A DNA stretch of 64,000 nucleotides from Pseudonocardia abyssalis (GCF_019263705.2 NZ_JADQDK010000001.1:2170001-2234000), one strand, 5' to 3'. Numbered from the stretch's first letter, positions 33,684 through 42,123 are shown. A program made the numbers and translations. The notes: generated by a model from the sequence alone, not told the origin.

Positions 33684-35109
33684 GGTCCTGGACCTCCCCC
33701 TCGGCGAGCCGACCGGCCCGCATCCTGATCACGCGGTCGGCGTAGCTGCGCAACCGCGCCTCCTCGTGGCTGACGACCAGCAGCGCCGCGCCGTCGTCGG
33801 CGATCGTGCGGAGCAGGGCGGCGATCGCGGTCGCGGCGGCGACGTCGAGGCTGGCGGTCGGCTCGTCGGCGATCAGCAGCGCGGGCCGGGCCAGGAGCGC
33901 GCGGGCGATCGCGACCCGCTGCGCCTGGCCCGTCGAGAGGGTCCCCGGGACCCGGTCGACGTCGACCCCGGCCAGTCCGACCCGGTCCAGCGCCTCCGCC
34001 GCGAGATCGCGCAGCCGGCGTCGGGAGTGGCGCTCGCCGCGCGCACGGCGCGGTTCGGCCAGCGTGCGCCACAGCGGCCAGCGCCGGTCCAGGCTCGCCA
34101 CGGGGTCCTGGAAGACCGGCATCACGAACCCGGGCCGGTTCCCGTGCAGGTGCACCGTCCCCGCGTCGGGGCGCTCCATCCCGCCGACGAGCCGCGCGAG
34201 CGTCGATTTGCCCGACCCCGAACGGCCGATCACGCCGACCACCTCGCCCGCCGCGACGTCGAGATCGACCCCGTCGACGGCGGTGACCGGCCCGTAGCGG
34301 CGCACGATCCCGCGCACGCCCGCGACGACCGGGCCGGGCACGGCGGGTCCGGCCCGCGGTTCCGGGGCCGACGCCGCGACCAGCAGACGGGTCTCCGGGG
34401 CCGCGGGCGCCCGCAGCAGCGTCGCGGAGGTGCCGTGCTCGACCACCCGGCCCTCGCCGAGCACCAGCACCGACCCGGCGTGGCGGGCGACGAGCGCGAG
34501 ATCGTGGCTGATCAGCAGCAGTGCCCCGCAGGTGCGGCGGACGAGGTCGAGCACGTCGTCGGCGAGCTCCGCGTCCAGCGCGCTGGTGGGCTCGTCGGCG
34601 AGCGTCAGCAGCGGGGTGTGCGCGGTGGCCGCCACCAGGGTGGCGCGCTGCAGCATCCCGCCCGACCACTGGTGCGGGTGCTGGCCGTGGCGCCGCTCGG
34701 CGTCGGGGATGCCGACGCGCTGGAGCGCGGCGGGCACCGCGCCGTCGGGCGGGCGGCAGCGGTGCGCGGCCCAGGCCTGCGCGACGTGGTGCCCGACGGT
34801 CCGCAGCGGGTCGCACGCCGCGAACGGGTCCTGCGGGACGTAGCCGACGACGAGCCCGCGCAGCGCCCGCAGCTCCGCGTCCGGCGCACCCAGCACCTCC
34901 CGGCCGCCCACCCGCACGCTGCCCGACACGTGTGTACCGGGCGGGAGCAGCCCGAGGACCGCACGGACCAGGGTGGTCTTGCCGCTGCCCGACCGCCCGA
35001 CGACGGCCCAGCGCTCGCCCGCCCCCACGGTGAGGTCGACGCCGTCGAGCGCGACCCGGCCGCCCGGGTACCGGACGGTGAGCCCGGTGATCTGCAGCGG
35101 GGCGTTCAC
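33670..35109 (-). CDS. ABC transporter, fused double ATPase (dipeptide/nickel type)
   Basis: A 479-residue protein with two complete ABC nucleotide-binding domains, equivalent to DppD/NikD plus DppF/NikE. Domain 1 (~1-225): Walker A GRSGSGKTTL, signature WSGGMLQRA, Walker B LLTLADEPTSALD. Domain 2 (~245-475): Walker A GRSGSGKSTL, signature LSTGQAQRV with Thr for Gly, Walker B LLIADEPTASLD. It powers import through the two permeases upstream. GTG start overlaps the permease stop as GTGA; its end overlaps the CbiX-like gene. Confidence 0.92.
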   Translation of the reverse strand: MNAPLQITGLTVRYPGGRVALDGVDLTVGAGERWAVVGRSGSGKTTLVRAVLGLLPPGTHVSGSVRVGGREVLGAPDAELRALRGLVVGYVPQDPFAACDPLRTVGHHVAQAWAAHRCRPPDGAVPAALQRVGIPDAERRHGQHPHQWSGGMLQRATLVAATAHTPLLTLADEPTSALDAELADDVLDLVRRTCGALLLISHDLALVARHAGSVLVLGEGRVVEHGTSATLLRAPAAPETRLLVAASAPEPRAGPAVPGPVVAGVRGIVRRYGPVTAVDGVDLDVAAGEVVGVIGRSGSGKSTLARLVGGMERPDAGTVHLHGNRPGFVMPVFQDPVASLDRRWPLWRTLAEPRRARGERHSRRRLRDLAAEALDRVGLAGVDVDRVPGTLSTGQAQRVAIARALLARPALLIADEPTASLDVAAATAIAALLRTIADDGAALLVVSHEEARLRSYADRVIRMRAGRLAEGEVQDRAVH

Positions 35110-35981
35110 GCGGGCCGCCCCGGGTCCGTGACGTCGCGCAGCGCGTCGCTGATCAGGGCGGCCGCGGTGACGGTGAGGACGAGCCCGACGCCGGGCCCGA
35201 TCAGCTGCCACGGCGCGAACGCGAACGTCGCGCGGCCGGTGGCGAGCATGTTGCCCCACTCCGCGGTCGGGGGCTGCGCGCCGAGCCCGAGGAACGACAG
35301 CCCGCCGAGCGCGAGCACCGTCTCCCCCAGCCCCAGCGTGGCCGCCACCGTGACCTGCGACGCCGCCGCAGGCAGGACGTGCCCCAGGGCGACCCGCACC
35401 CGCCCGACACCCGCCATCCGGGCCGCGACCACGTCGGGGCGCCGGTCGCTGCCGCGTGCGACGCTGCGGGCCAGGCGCGCGAGCCCCGCCCAGCTCGTGG
35501 CCGACATCGCGAGGACCAGGTTCCAGAAGCCGGGCCCGAGCACCCCGACGACGGCCAGGGTCAGCACCAGCGACGGCAGCCCGAGCAGGACATCGGTGAG
35601 GCGGGTCAGCACGGCGTCGACCCGGCCGCCGACCGACCCCGCGACGGTGCCGACGACGAGCCCGACCGCCGCGGCGATGCTCATGACCAGCAGCGCCGCC
35701 CCCAGCGAGGTCTGCGCGCCGGCGACGCTGCGCGCGAGCAGGTCGCGGCCGGACTGGTCGGTGCCCAGCCGGTGCGCGGCACTCGGGGCGGCGAGCTGGT
35801 CGGTGTAGTCGGGCAGGTCCGGGTCGGCGGCGAGCAACGGGCCGACCAGCGCGACCAGGGCGAGGGCCGCGGCCAGCGCCAGCCCCACCCGGGCCGCCGG
35901 GCGGCGCAGCAGGTCGCGCCACACCCCGCCGCGGACCTCGGGGGCGAGTCCCGGGCGGGTGAGGATCCCGAGCGCGGTCAC
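35106..35981 (-). CDS. ABC transporter permease (DppC/NikC type)
   Basis: A 291-residue inner-membrane permease with about six helices. Typical OppC-family features: N-terminal LLRRPAARVGLALAAALAL, GTDQSGRDLLARSVAGAQTSL, and the EAA-loop RMAGVGRVRVALGHVLPAA that docks on the ATPase. Starts with GTG in a GTGA overlap with the first permease stop and ends in a GTGA overlap with the ATPase start. The open frame continues upstream but only antisense to nothing meaningful; the N-terminus chosen fits the family. Confidence 0.9.
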   Translation of the reverse strand: MTALGILTRPGLAPEVRGGVWRDLLRRPAARVGLALAAALALVALVGPLLAADPDLPDYTDQLAAPSAAHRLGTDQSGRDLLARSVAGAQTSLGAALLVMSIAAAVGLVVGTVAGSVGGRVDAVLTRLTDVLLGLPSLVLTLAVVGVLGPGFWNLVLAMSATSWAGLARLARSVARGSDRRPDVVAARMAGVGRVRVALGHVLPAAASQVTVAATLGLGETVLALGGLSFLGLGAQPPTAEWGNMLATGRATFAFAPWQLIGPGVGLVLTVTAAALISDALRDVTDPGRPA

Positions 35982-36913
35982 CGGACGTCCTGCCGCAGCC
36001 GTGGGTCGATCAGCGTGCACACCAGGTCCACGACCAGGCTCGTCACCACGTAGACGACGACCGCGACGAGCGTGAACCCGACGACGACCGGCATGTCCCG
36101 CGCGTCGATCGCCTCGACGGTGTACCGCCCGACACCGGGCCAGGTGAACACGCTCTCGACGATCGGCGCCCCGCCGATCAGCGCCGCGGTGCCCAGCCCG
36201 ACGACGGTGAGGAACGGGGCCGCGGCGTTGGGGAGCTCGTGGACGCGCAGCCGCTGCCACGGCGTCGCACCGCGGGCGGTGCTCACACGCAGGTAGGACG
36301 CCGAGCGGGCCTCCAGCAGGCCGGTGCGCAACACCCGCGACCAGGTCGCCCCCGACGCGAGCGCGAGCGTCAGCGCGGGGAGGAACACCGTGGCCCAGGT
36401 GCCGTCGGCGATGACGCGGCCGAGCCCGGCGCCGACGACCAGCACGTCGAGGACGAGCACGCCCAGCACGAAGCTCGGCACGACGAGCATCCCGAGCGCC
36501 ACCACCCGGGAGACGACGTCGGGCCACCGCCCCGGCGCCGCCGCGGCGACCGCGCCGAGCACCAGGGCCAGCGCGACGGCGAGGGCGAGCGCCGCCCCGG
36601 TGAGCCGCAGCGTCGCGGGCAGCCGCTCGGCGAACTCCGCGGCGACCGGCTGCCCGGTGCTCCAGGAGATCCCCAGGTCCCCGGTCGCCGCGTCGGCCGC
36701 CCACCGGAGGAACCGCAGCGGTAGCGGGTCGTCCAGGCGCAGCTCCGCGCGGACCGCGGCGATCGCGGGCGGGCTCGGCTCGGTCACGCCGCGCGCCTCC
36801 AGCACCCGCCGGGCCGGGTCGCCCGGGGTGACGGCGAGCATCCCGAAGACCAGCGCGCCCGCCCCGGCGAGCGTGACCAGAGCCTGGACCAGCCGGGTCA
36901 GTACCGCGCGCAC
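35978..36913 (-). CDS. ABC transporter permease (DppB/NikB type)
   Basis: A 311-residue permease beginning with GTG, one base after the binding-protein stop. Family features: first helix LVQALVTLAGAGALVFGML, TPGDPARRVLEARGVTEP, periplasmic DLGISWSTGQPVAAEFAERLP, and the coupling loop ARGATPWQRLRVHELPNA. With the NikC-like protein it forms the transmembrane channel of the importer. The DDPLPLRFLRWAADAATGDLG segment is typical of nickel/peptide permeases and does not settle the substrate. Confidence 0.9.
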   Translation of the reverse strand: MRAVLTRLVQALVTLAGAGALVFGMLAVTPGDPARRVLEARGVTEPSPPAIAAVRAELRLDDPLPLRFLRWAADAATGDLGISWSTGQPVAAEFAERLPATLRLTGAALALAVALALVLGAVAAAAPGRWPDVVSRVVALGMLVVPSFVLGVLVLDVLVVGAGLGRVIADGTWATVFLPALTLALASGATWSRVLRTGLLEARSASYLRVSTARGATPWQRLRVHELPNAAAPFLTVVGLGTAALIGGAPIVESVFTWPGVGRYTVEAIDARDMPVVVGFTLVAVVVYVVTSLVVDLVCTLIDPRLRQDVR

Positions 36914-36914
36914 C

Positions 36915-38513
36915 TCAGGCGGCCGGCGCGGTGCGGGCGTCCACCCAGAGATTGGAGATCGGCACCTCGTAGCCGCGCCAGGCGGGCCCGGTGATCACGG
37001 CGGGCAGCCGGATGCCGAGGTAGGCGAGGTGTCCCTGGTCGGCCACGCGCTGCTGGACGCGGCGCAGCAGGTCGTCGCGGGCGGTCGTGTCGAGGGTGGT
37101 CGAGAGCTCGTCGACCAGCGCGTCGAGTTCGGGGTCGGCGACACCGGTGACGTTGCGCGGACCGCCGGTGCGCAGGTAGCGCTGCACGGGCGTGAGGTAG
37201 TCACCGCCGAAGGAGATGAAGCCGTTGCTCGTCACCGCCGCCTGCCAGCCGACCGGATCGCCCTCCTGCACGTCGTTGATGTCGGGGACCTGCTGGATCT
37301 CCACCCCGATCCCCACCGCGCCGAGCTGGGACTGCAGCGCGAGGGCCAGCACGTCGGAGTCGGGCTGCTGCGGGTAGGTCAGGACGGTGAAGCGCAGCGG
37401 GACGCCGTCGCGGGTGCGGGTGCCGTCCGCCCCGGGAGCCCAGCCCGCCTCGTCGAGCAGGGCGGCGGCTGCGGCGACGTCGGTGCGCTGGGTCGGCACG
37501 GCCCACGGCCGCGAGTCGATGTAGAGGCCGGTCGACGGGGCGTAGCGGCCGTTCATCACCTCGTTCGCGAGCTGGTCGTAGCCGACGGCGGAGTAGACCG
37601 CGCGCCGGACGAGGGGGTCGCCGAACGGGTCCACCCGCTGGTTGAGCTGGAACATGAACGACGGCCCGCTGGGCTGCCCGGTGACGTAGAACGAGTCGGT
37701 GCGCCCGTCCAGGGTCTGCGCCGACGCGGTCGGCGGGTAGAGCGCGATGTCGGCCTCCCCGGCCTGCACCGCCTGGATCCGCGCGGAGACCTCCGGCACG
37801 AACCGCACGGTGAGGTCCTCGAGCGCGGGGACGCCGTCCCAGTAGCCGGGGCGCGGGGAGAGCTGCATCGACTCGGCGTCGAGCGCGTCGACGACGTAGG
37901 GCCCGGTGTAGAGGCCCGCGGTCACCAGGTCGGTCACGGGCGCCCCCGACGCGCGGTGGGCCTGGTAGGCCGCCACGTCGTAGACCGGCACCATCGCCTC
38001 GTCGGCGAGCAGCGCGGGCACGTTCGGGATGGGCCGCGTGGTGGTCAGGGTGGCCTGCAGCGGCCCCGTGGCGGCGGCCGTCGCGCCGGGCAGCCCGGCC
38101 CCGAAGTCGGGGTTCTCGGCGAGCTGGAACGTCAGCAGCGCGGCCAGCGCGGCGCCGTCGAGCGGGGCGCCGTTCTGGAAGGTGACGCCGCCGTTCAGGT
38201 CGAGCACCCAGGTCAGCGGGTCCGGGTTGTCGAGGCCGGACAGCACCCACGGCGTCGGGGCGCCGTCGCGCTCGGGGTGCATGAGCAGCTCGATGTAGCC
38301 GAACTCGGGGCCCCAGAACGCGTTCTCGATCGGGTCGAGGTCGTCGATCGCGAAACCCGTCGCGATCGTCAGCGTGGGGGGCGCGTCGGCGGGCGCCGGT
38401 CCGGTGCCGGTGGTCGCGCAGCCGGCCAGCAGCAGCGCGACCAGCGCGAGCAGGGCGGGCAGCGCGAGCAGGGCGGGCAGCGCGAACAGGGCGGGCAGGG
38501 ATCGGGTCGGCAC
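36915..38513 (-). CDS. ABC transporter substrate-binding lipoprotein (SBP family 5)
   Basis: A 532-residue family 5 extracellular binding protein. The N-terminus is a lipoprotein signal with lipobox LLAGC around residue 32; the hydrophobic core is lengthened by repeated Leu-Pro-Ala-Leu units encoded by an 18-bp tandem repeat. The mature part has family motifs DLNGGVTFQNGAPLDG, RPGYWDGVPALEDLTVRFVPE and AVQAGEADIALYP. GTG start follows GGAGG with good spacing. First gene of the operon. Peptides, nickel or metallophores are possible ligands; the downstream CbiX-like/ferredoxin gene favours a metal-related ligand. Confidence 0.9.
   Translation of the reverse strand: MPTRSLPALFALPALLALPALLALVALLLAGCATTGTGPAPADAPPTLTIATGFAIDDLDPIENAFWGPEFGYIELLMHPERDGAPTPWVLSGLDNPDPLTWVLDLNGGVTFQNGAPLDGAALAALLTFQLAENPDFGAGLPGATAAATGPLQATLTTTRPIPNVPALLADEAMVPVYDVAAYQAHRASGAPVTDLVTAGLYTGPYVVDALDAESMQLSPRPGYWDGVPALEDLTVRFVPEVSARIQAVQAGEADIALYPPTASAQTLDGRTDSFYVTGQPSGPSFMFQLNQRVDPFGDPLVRRAVYSAVGYDQLANEVMNGRYAPSTGLYIDSRPWAVPTQRTDVAAAAALLDEAGWAPGADGTRTRDGVPLRFTVLTYPQQPDSDVLALALQSQLGAVGIGVEIQQVPDINDVQEGDPVGWQAAVTSNGFISFGGDYLTPVQRYLRTGGPRNVTGVADPELDALVDELSTTLDTTARDDLLRRVQQRVADQGHLAYLGIRLPAVITGPAWRGYEVPISNLWVDARTAPAA
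38451..38500. repeat. 18-bp tandem repeat in the binding-protein signal peptide
   Basis: Units CAGGGCGGGCAGCGCGAG (38451-38468) and CAGGGCGGGCAGCGCGAA (38469-38486) and a partial third copy. In the minus-strand gene they encode repeated six-residue hydrophobic blocks (Leu/Phe-Ala-Leu-Pro-Ala-Leu), lengthening the signal h-region without changing frame. Confidence 0.85.
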
Positions 38514-38560
38514 GCTGCCTCCACACGTCGTCGGATGATTGACGAGACCCTAACAACATC

Positions 38561-38574
38561 TGAACGATTGTTCA
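38561..38574. promoter_or_regulatory. TetR-like dyad upstream of the importer operon
   Basis: TGAAC-GATT-GTTCA is a 5-bp inverted repeat in the AT-rich divergent region between the binding-protein gene (48 bp away) and the alpha/beta hydrolase gene (59 bp away). The TGAAC/GTTCA half-sites resemble TetR-family operators. No TetR gene is adjacent. Confidence 0.5.
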
Positions 38575-38632
38575 TATGTGACGACGATTGCGCGGAGCGA
38601 TGAGTTTGCCGCGCAGGCGTCGTCTGACGGGC

Positions 38633-39496
38633 ATGACCACTCACACGCTCGCGCTTCCCGACGCCGACCTGGCCTACGACGTCCTCGGGCCCCTCCCCAC
38701 CGCCGACGGGCGGCCGCTCCTGCTCATGATCGGCCAGCCGATGGACGCCACCGGCTTCCGCTCGCTGTCGGCGCAGTTCCCCGACCGCACCTGCGTCACC
38801 TACGACCCGCGCGGCATCGGCCGCAGCGTGCGCAGGGACGGCCGCGTCGACAACCTCCCCGAGACCCAGGCCGCCGACGTCCACGCCCTGATCGAGACGC
38901 TCGGCGCGGGCCCGGTCGAGATGTTCGCCAGCAGCGGCGGCGCGGTCACCGCGCTGGAGCTCGTCGCGGCCTACCCCGACGACGTGACCGTCCTGGTGGC
39001 GCACGAGCCCCCGGTGCTCCCGACGCTTCCCGACGCCGCGGCCGCCGAGCGCGCCCAGGCCGGGTGGCGCGAGGCGTACCAGGCCAAGGGCTTCGGTGCC
39101 GGCATGGCCGGGTTCATCGCCGGCACCTCGTGGGAGGGCGAGTTCACCGACGAGTACTTCGCGCAGCCCGCGCCGGACCCGGCCGCGTTCGGGATGCCGA
39201 CCGAGGACGACGGCAACCGCGACGACCCGCTGCTTTCGGACCGGTCGCTGGCCTTCACCACCTACCGCCCCCGCGTCGAGGCGCTGCTCGCAGCCCCGAC
39301 GCGGGTCGTGCTGGCCGTCGGCGAGGAGTCGCTGAACCTCCTCACCGGCCGCACCGCGGTGGCCACGGCCGCGCTGCTCGGCCAGGAGGCGACCGTGTTC
39401 CCCAGCCACCACGGCGGCTTCGCCGGCGACGAGTTCGGCCACCCGGGGCAGCCCGAGGCGTTCGCGCGGACGCTGCGCGAGGTCCTCGGCGGCTGA
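38633..39496 (+). CDS. Alpha/beta hydrolase
   Basis: A 287-residue alpha/beta hydrolase. Oxyanion/entry region LLLMIGQPMDATGFRSL, catalytic acid region TYDPRGIGRS, nucleophile Ser in EMFASSGGAVTAL (~residue 101, a variant AxSxG elbow), and catalytic His in FPSHHGGFAGDEFGHPGQ. Such actinobacterial proteins often flank TetR regulators and act on small esters or lactones. Start ATG 38633 (MTTHTLALPDADL) is chosen because homologous sequence starts there; an ATG at 38600 is in frame and gives 11 extra basic residues. Confidence 0.82.
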   Translation: MTTHTLALPDADLAYDVLGPLPTADGRPLLLMIGQPMDATGFRSLSAQFPDRTCVTYDPRGIGRSVRRDGRVDNLPETQAADVHALIETLGAGPVEMFASSGGAVTALELVAAYPDDVTVLVAHEPPVLPTLPDAAAAERAQAGWREAYQAKGFGAGMAGFIAGTSWEGEFTDEYFAQPAPDPAAFGMPTEDDGNRDDPLLSDRSLAFTTYRPRVEALLAAPTRVVLAVGEESLNLLTGRTAVATAALLGQEATVFPSHHGGFAGDEFGHPGQPEAFARTLREVLGG

Positions 39497-39547
39497 CCCC
39501 GCGCGCGTCGCCGGATTCTTCTCGGCCCGCTCGGCCATGATGGCGGG

Positions 39548-40117
39548 GTGCCGCCCGACCCCGAGGCCGACCTCGCCGCCGAGTCGCCGGCGCGCCTCGT
39601 CGAGGCCGCGCGGCGCCGGCGGTTCGAGCTGCTCCGCGCCCACCAGGACCTGCGCGACGCCGACCTCACCGACGACCAGGTCGACGAGATCGTCCGGGCC
39701 ACCGACGAGGTGCTGGAGATGGAGGATCGGGCCGCGCGGGCCGAGGAGGCCCTCGCGTACGCCGCCAGCTCCCGGCAGGTGCTCCGCGCCGCGCTGGCGC
39801 TCGGGGCGGGGTCCGCGGTGCTGCTCGTCGTCGGGCTGATCGCCGGGTGGTGGAGCGCGGGGGGCGTCGTCGTCCTCGTCGCCGGGATCGTGGCCGCCGC
39901 AGTGATCGCGGTCGCGCACCGGTTCGGCCCGCCCGCCGGTCACCGCATGCGCCGCACCGGCTCGCTCGTCGTGCTGGTCGCCGGGGTGGCGCTGGCCTGC
40001 GTCGCGCCGGAGTGGGCGCCGTGGTGGGCCCGCACGGTGGCGCTGGTCGTGGCCGCCGTCGCGGTCGCCGGGTTCGTGCGCACCGTGCGCCGCCCACCGG
40101 CCGACGAGGAGGCCTGA
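39548..40117 (+). CDS. Hypothetical membrane protein with helical N-terminus
   Basis: Not recognised. A 189-residue protein: an acidic, probably coiled-coil N-terminal half (residues 1-75, DLTDDQVDEIVRATDEVLEMEDRAARAEEAL), then four hydrophobic segments as two hairpins (~80-125 and ~135-175) and a basic-then-acidic tail. GTG start. It is followed 5 bp after its stop by the coiled-coil gene, with an AGGAGG for the latter lying inside its last codons, so the two form a unit. Confidence 0.7.
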   Translation: MPPDPEADLAAESPARLVEAARRRRFELLRAHQDLRDADLTDDQVDEIVRATDEVLEMEDRAARAEEALAYAASSRQVLRAALALGAGSAVLLVVGLIAGWWSAGGVVVLVAGIVAAAVIAVAHRFGPPAGHRMRRTGSLVVLVAGVALACVAPEWAPWWARTVALVVAAVAVAGFVRTVRRPPADEEA

Positions 40118-40122
40118 GCCCC

Positions 40123-41094
40123 GTGGACGCCGACGATCACCAGCACGCCGACCTGCACCACCTGATCGCGCGCCTGGAGAACCGGCTCACCCAGCTCCGG
40201 CGCGACGTCGACGCCAAGGCCGACGCGCGGCCCGTCGAGGAGCTGCGCGACGACCTGAGCCGCTACACCGACCACGCCGAGCAGCTCGAACGTCGTGTCG
40301 ACGAGGCAGGCGAGGCGGTCGACGCGGTGGAGCGCGACCTCACCCGGCGTCTCGACGAGACCACCGCCCGGCTCGAGCGCAGGCTGCGCTGGCTCGACCG
40401 CCACGTCCGGGCGTCCACGGGGGCCCGCACGGCCGACCTCGACGCCGGCCCCGACCTCGTCGCGCTCGCCGCCCGGGCCGAGCGCGGCGCGAACCTGGAG
40501 GCCGATCTCCTGCCCGAGGCCCGGCGCCGGATCCTCCAGGCCGACGTCGCGGAGCTGCGCCGCTGGCGGGTGGGCCACGGCCGCGCCGTCCGCGCCACCG
40601 TCGACGCCAGCCTGGCCGTCGCCCGGAGCGAGCCCGGCTCACCGACCCGCTCGACCGCCGCTCGCGAGTTCGCCGCCGCCCGGCTCGACCTCGACGACTA
40701 CCGCCAGACCTCCGAGCACGTCACCGAGGCGGCCGACCGCGCCGCGGCGGTGCTGGCCGCCGACGACGAGCGCCGCGGGCAGCGGGCCGAGGCGATCGAC
40801 GACGGCCGCTCCTCCCACGACGCCCTGCGCACGTCGCTGCGGACCCGCCTGGCCGGGATGATCGACCGCGCGGAGATGCCGCCGGTGTGGTTCGACGCGG
40901 TGCTCGGGCCCGGTCCGCCCGCCGAGGCCGGTCCGTGGCTGGAGACCGCCGTCGACCTGCTCGTGCACCGGGTCACCTACGGCATCACCGACGCCGCCGT
41001 GGCGCTGGGCGATCCACCGGGCCCCGACGCCTCGCCCCGCCGCCGCGAGTCCCACCACCGGATCGCGACGCGCCTGGCTCCCCACCGGTCCTGA
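40123..41094 (+). CDS. Hypothetical coiled-coil protein
   Basis: Not recognised. A 323-residue soluble, strongly charged protein. Residues ~8-115 have heptad-like patterns (HLIARLENRLTQLRRDV, LEDLSRYTDHAEQLERRV-like, ERDLTRRLDETTARLERRL) predicting long coiled coils; the middle is Arg/Ala-rich helical, and the C-terminal ~75 residues (MPPVWFDAVLGPGPPAEAG to VTYGITDAAVALG) may be a small globular domain. GTG start with AGGAGG ten bases upstream. A structural or scaffold partner of the membrane protein before it is a guess from context. Confidence 0.7.
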   Translation: MDADDHQHADLHHLIARLENRLTQLRRDVDAKADARPVEELRDDLSRYTDHAEQLERRVDEAGEAVDAVERDLTRRLDETTARLERRLRWLDRHVRASTGARTADLDAGPDLVALAARAERGANLEADLLPEARRRILQADVAELRRWRVGHGRAVRATVDASLAVARSEPGSPTRSTAAREFAAARLDLDDYRQTSEHVTEAADRAAAVLAADDERRGQRAEAIDDGRSSHDALRTSLRTRLAGMIDRAEMPPVWFDAVLGPGPPAEAGPWLETAVDLLVHRVTYGITDAAVALGDPPGPDASPRRRESHHRIATRLAPHRS

Positions 41095-41101
41095 CCGGGG
41101 T

Positions 41102-41452
41102 TCAGCGGTGGCGGTCGAGGAGCTCCCGCACGCGCTCCGGCGGCCGGGCCAGCACCGCCCGGTCCCCGTCGATCACGATGGGCCGCTCGATCAGGGACGG
41201 GTGTGCGGCGAGCGCGTCGAGCAGGGTGTCGCGGTCGGCTCCGGCCAGCCCCAGCTCGCGGTACGCGGGCTCGCCGGTGCGGACGACCGACGCCGGGTCG
41301 TCGGTGCCGAGCAGGCGCAGCACGTCCTCGATCTCCGCCCGCGACGGCGGGGTGTCGAGGTAGCGCACCACCTCGGGCGTCACCCCGGCCTCGGCCAGCA
41401 CCTGCAGGACGCCACGGCTCTTCGAACAGCGCGGGTTGTGCCAGACGATCAC
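41102..41452 (-). CDS. ArsC-family (glutaredoxin-type) reductase
   Basis: A 116-residue ArsC/YfgD family protein. The catalytic Cys9 lies in WHNPRCSKSRGVL; the family loop RYLDTPPSRAEIEDVLRLLG, and the ERPIVIDGDRAVLARPPERV segment with the conserved Arg, complete the fold. It would reduce arsenate or a related thiol substrate using glutathione- or mycothiol-like thiols; arsenate specificity is not proven. GTG start overlaps the preceding gene's TGA as GTGA. Confidence 0.88.
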   Translation of the reverse strand: MIVWHNPRCSKSRGVLQVLAEAGVTPEVVRYLDTPPSRAEIEDVLRLLGTDDPASVVRTGEPAYRELGLAGADRDTLLDALAAHPSLIERPIVIDGDRAVLARPPERVRELLDRHR

Positions 41453-41811
41453 GCTCCGAGCGTAGTCCGGCGGTGCGGGGCCAGGTCGTGCCGCTTCCCC
41501 AGCCACCCGACGATCTCGTCGGCGGCGAGGTCGTTGCCGGTCGACTCCCCGGGCACCGGAGCCCCGCCGAGGTGCAGCCCGCGGACCGAGGCCGTGGTCA
41601 GGTCGGCCACCCCGAGTGCGTCGACCCTGCGGCGGGAGTCGGCGGGGAAGGCGGCCTGGTCCCCGGTCGGCGGCCGGACGTGCAGCGAGGTGAGCTCCAG
41701 GCACAGCAGGACCGCCGATCGCCCGCGCGCCACGACGAAGTCGCTCACGGCCCCGGTCGATGCCGGCCTGCGGGCGAGGGCCGCCGCGCTCGGAGCCCGC
41801 ACGGTCGTCAC
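41449..41811 (-). CDS. Hypothetical protein upstream of arsC-like gene
   Basis: Not recognised. A 120-codon frame (SAVLLCLELTSLHVRPPTGD near the middle, then RVDALGVADLTTASVRGLHL) whose stop overlaps the ArsC-like GTG start by 4 bp, suggesting translational coupling. Its first ~18 codons overlap a plus-strand stretch that looks like the end of a flavin monooxygenase. Composition is acceptable for a soluble protein but no motif is evident. It may be a lineage-specific gene or a degraded one. Confidence 0.4.
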   Translation of the reverse strand: MTTVRAPSAAALARRPASTGAVSDFVVARGRSAVLLCLELTSLHVRPPTGDQAAFPADSRRRVDALGVADLTTASVRGLHLGGAPVPGESTGNDLAADEIVGWLGKRHDLAPHRRTTLGA

Positions 41812-41912
41812 CGACGGCCCCGCGCTCCGAAGGTGGCTCGGTGCCGGTCGGACGACCGCGGTGCTGCTGCGCCCGGACCGGGTCGTCGCCGCGGTCCCCC
41901 GGGACCGGGGGG
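41757..41912 (+). pseudogene. C-terminal scrap of an aromatic-ring FAD hydroxylase
   Basis: The plus strand reads LRARAAALGARTVVTDGPAL then TTAVLLRPDRVVAAVPRD in one frame, matching the thioredoxin-like tail of 3-(3-hydroxyphenyl)propionate hydroxylase-type flavoproteins (the LLVRPDGxVA strand). Only ~50 residues remain, the frame runs on without the expected stop, and the rest of the enzyme is missing. Part of it is covered antisense by the hypothetical gene. Confidence 0.45.
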
Positions 41913-41913
41913 C

Positions 41914-42123
41914 TCAGCCCCCGCCGCCACCGACCTCGTCGCCCGCGCCACCCTCGCCCGGGGCCTCCTCGTCGCCCTGGTCGCCGCCGTTGCCGACGCC
42001 GTCGCCCTGCTCACCGTTGGGCGGCACGCCCGGGCCGCTGTCGCACGCACCGGCTCCGGTCAGCAGCAGAGCGGCCGCGGCCGCGCCTGCGGCCACCGTC
42101 CGCCGCACTCTCGACACCCTCAT
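41914..42123 (-). CDS. Small secreted, probably lipoprotein, Gly/Asp/Glu-rich
   Basis: A 69-residue protein: basic start MRVSRVRR, an Ala/Leu hydrophobic core AAGAAAAALLLTGAGAC giving a likely lipoprotein or secretion signal (Cys at residue 27), and a low-complexity acidic Gly-rich tail. No known domain. It overlaps the DUF3618 stop by ATGA and ends the three-gene operon. Confidence 0.6.
   Translation of the reverse strand: MRVSRVRRTVAAGAAAAALLLTGAGACDSGPGVPPNGEQGDGVGNGGDQGDEEAPGEGGAGDEVGGGGG

Noticed and set aside
41898..41925. Terminator hairpin at GGGGGCTCAGCCCCC
   Set aside because: The symmetry leaves almost no loop, so a stable stem is doubtful, and it overlaps the lipoprotein stop; not listed.
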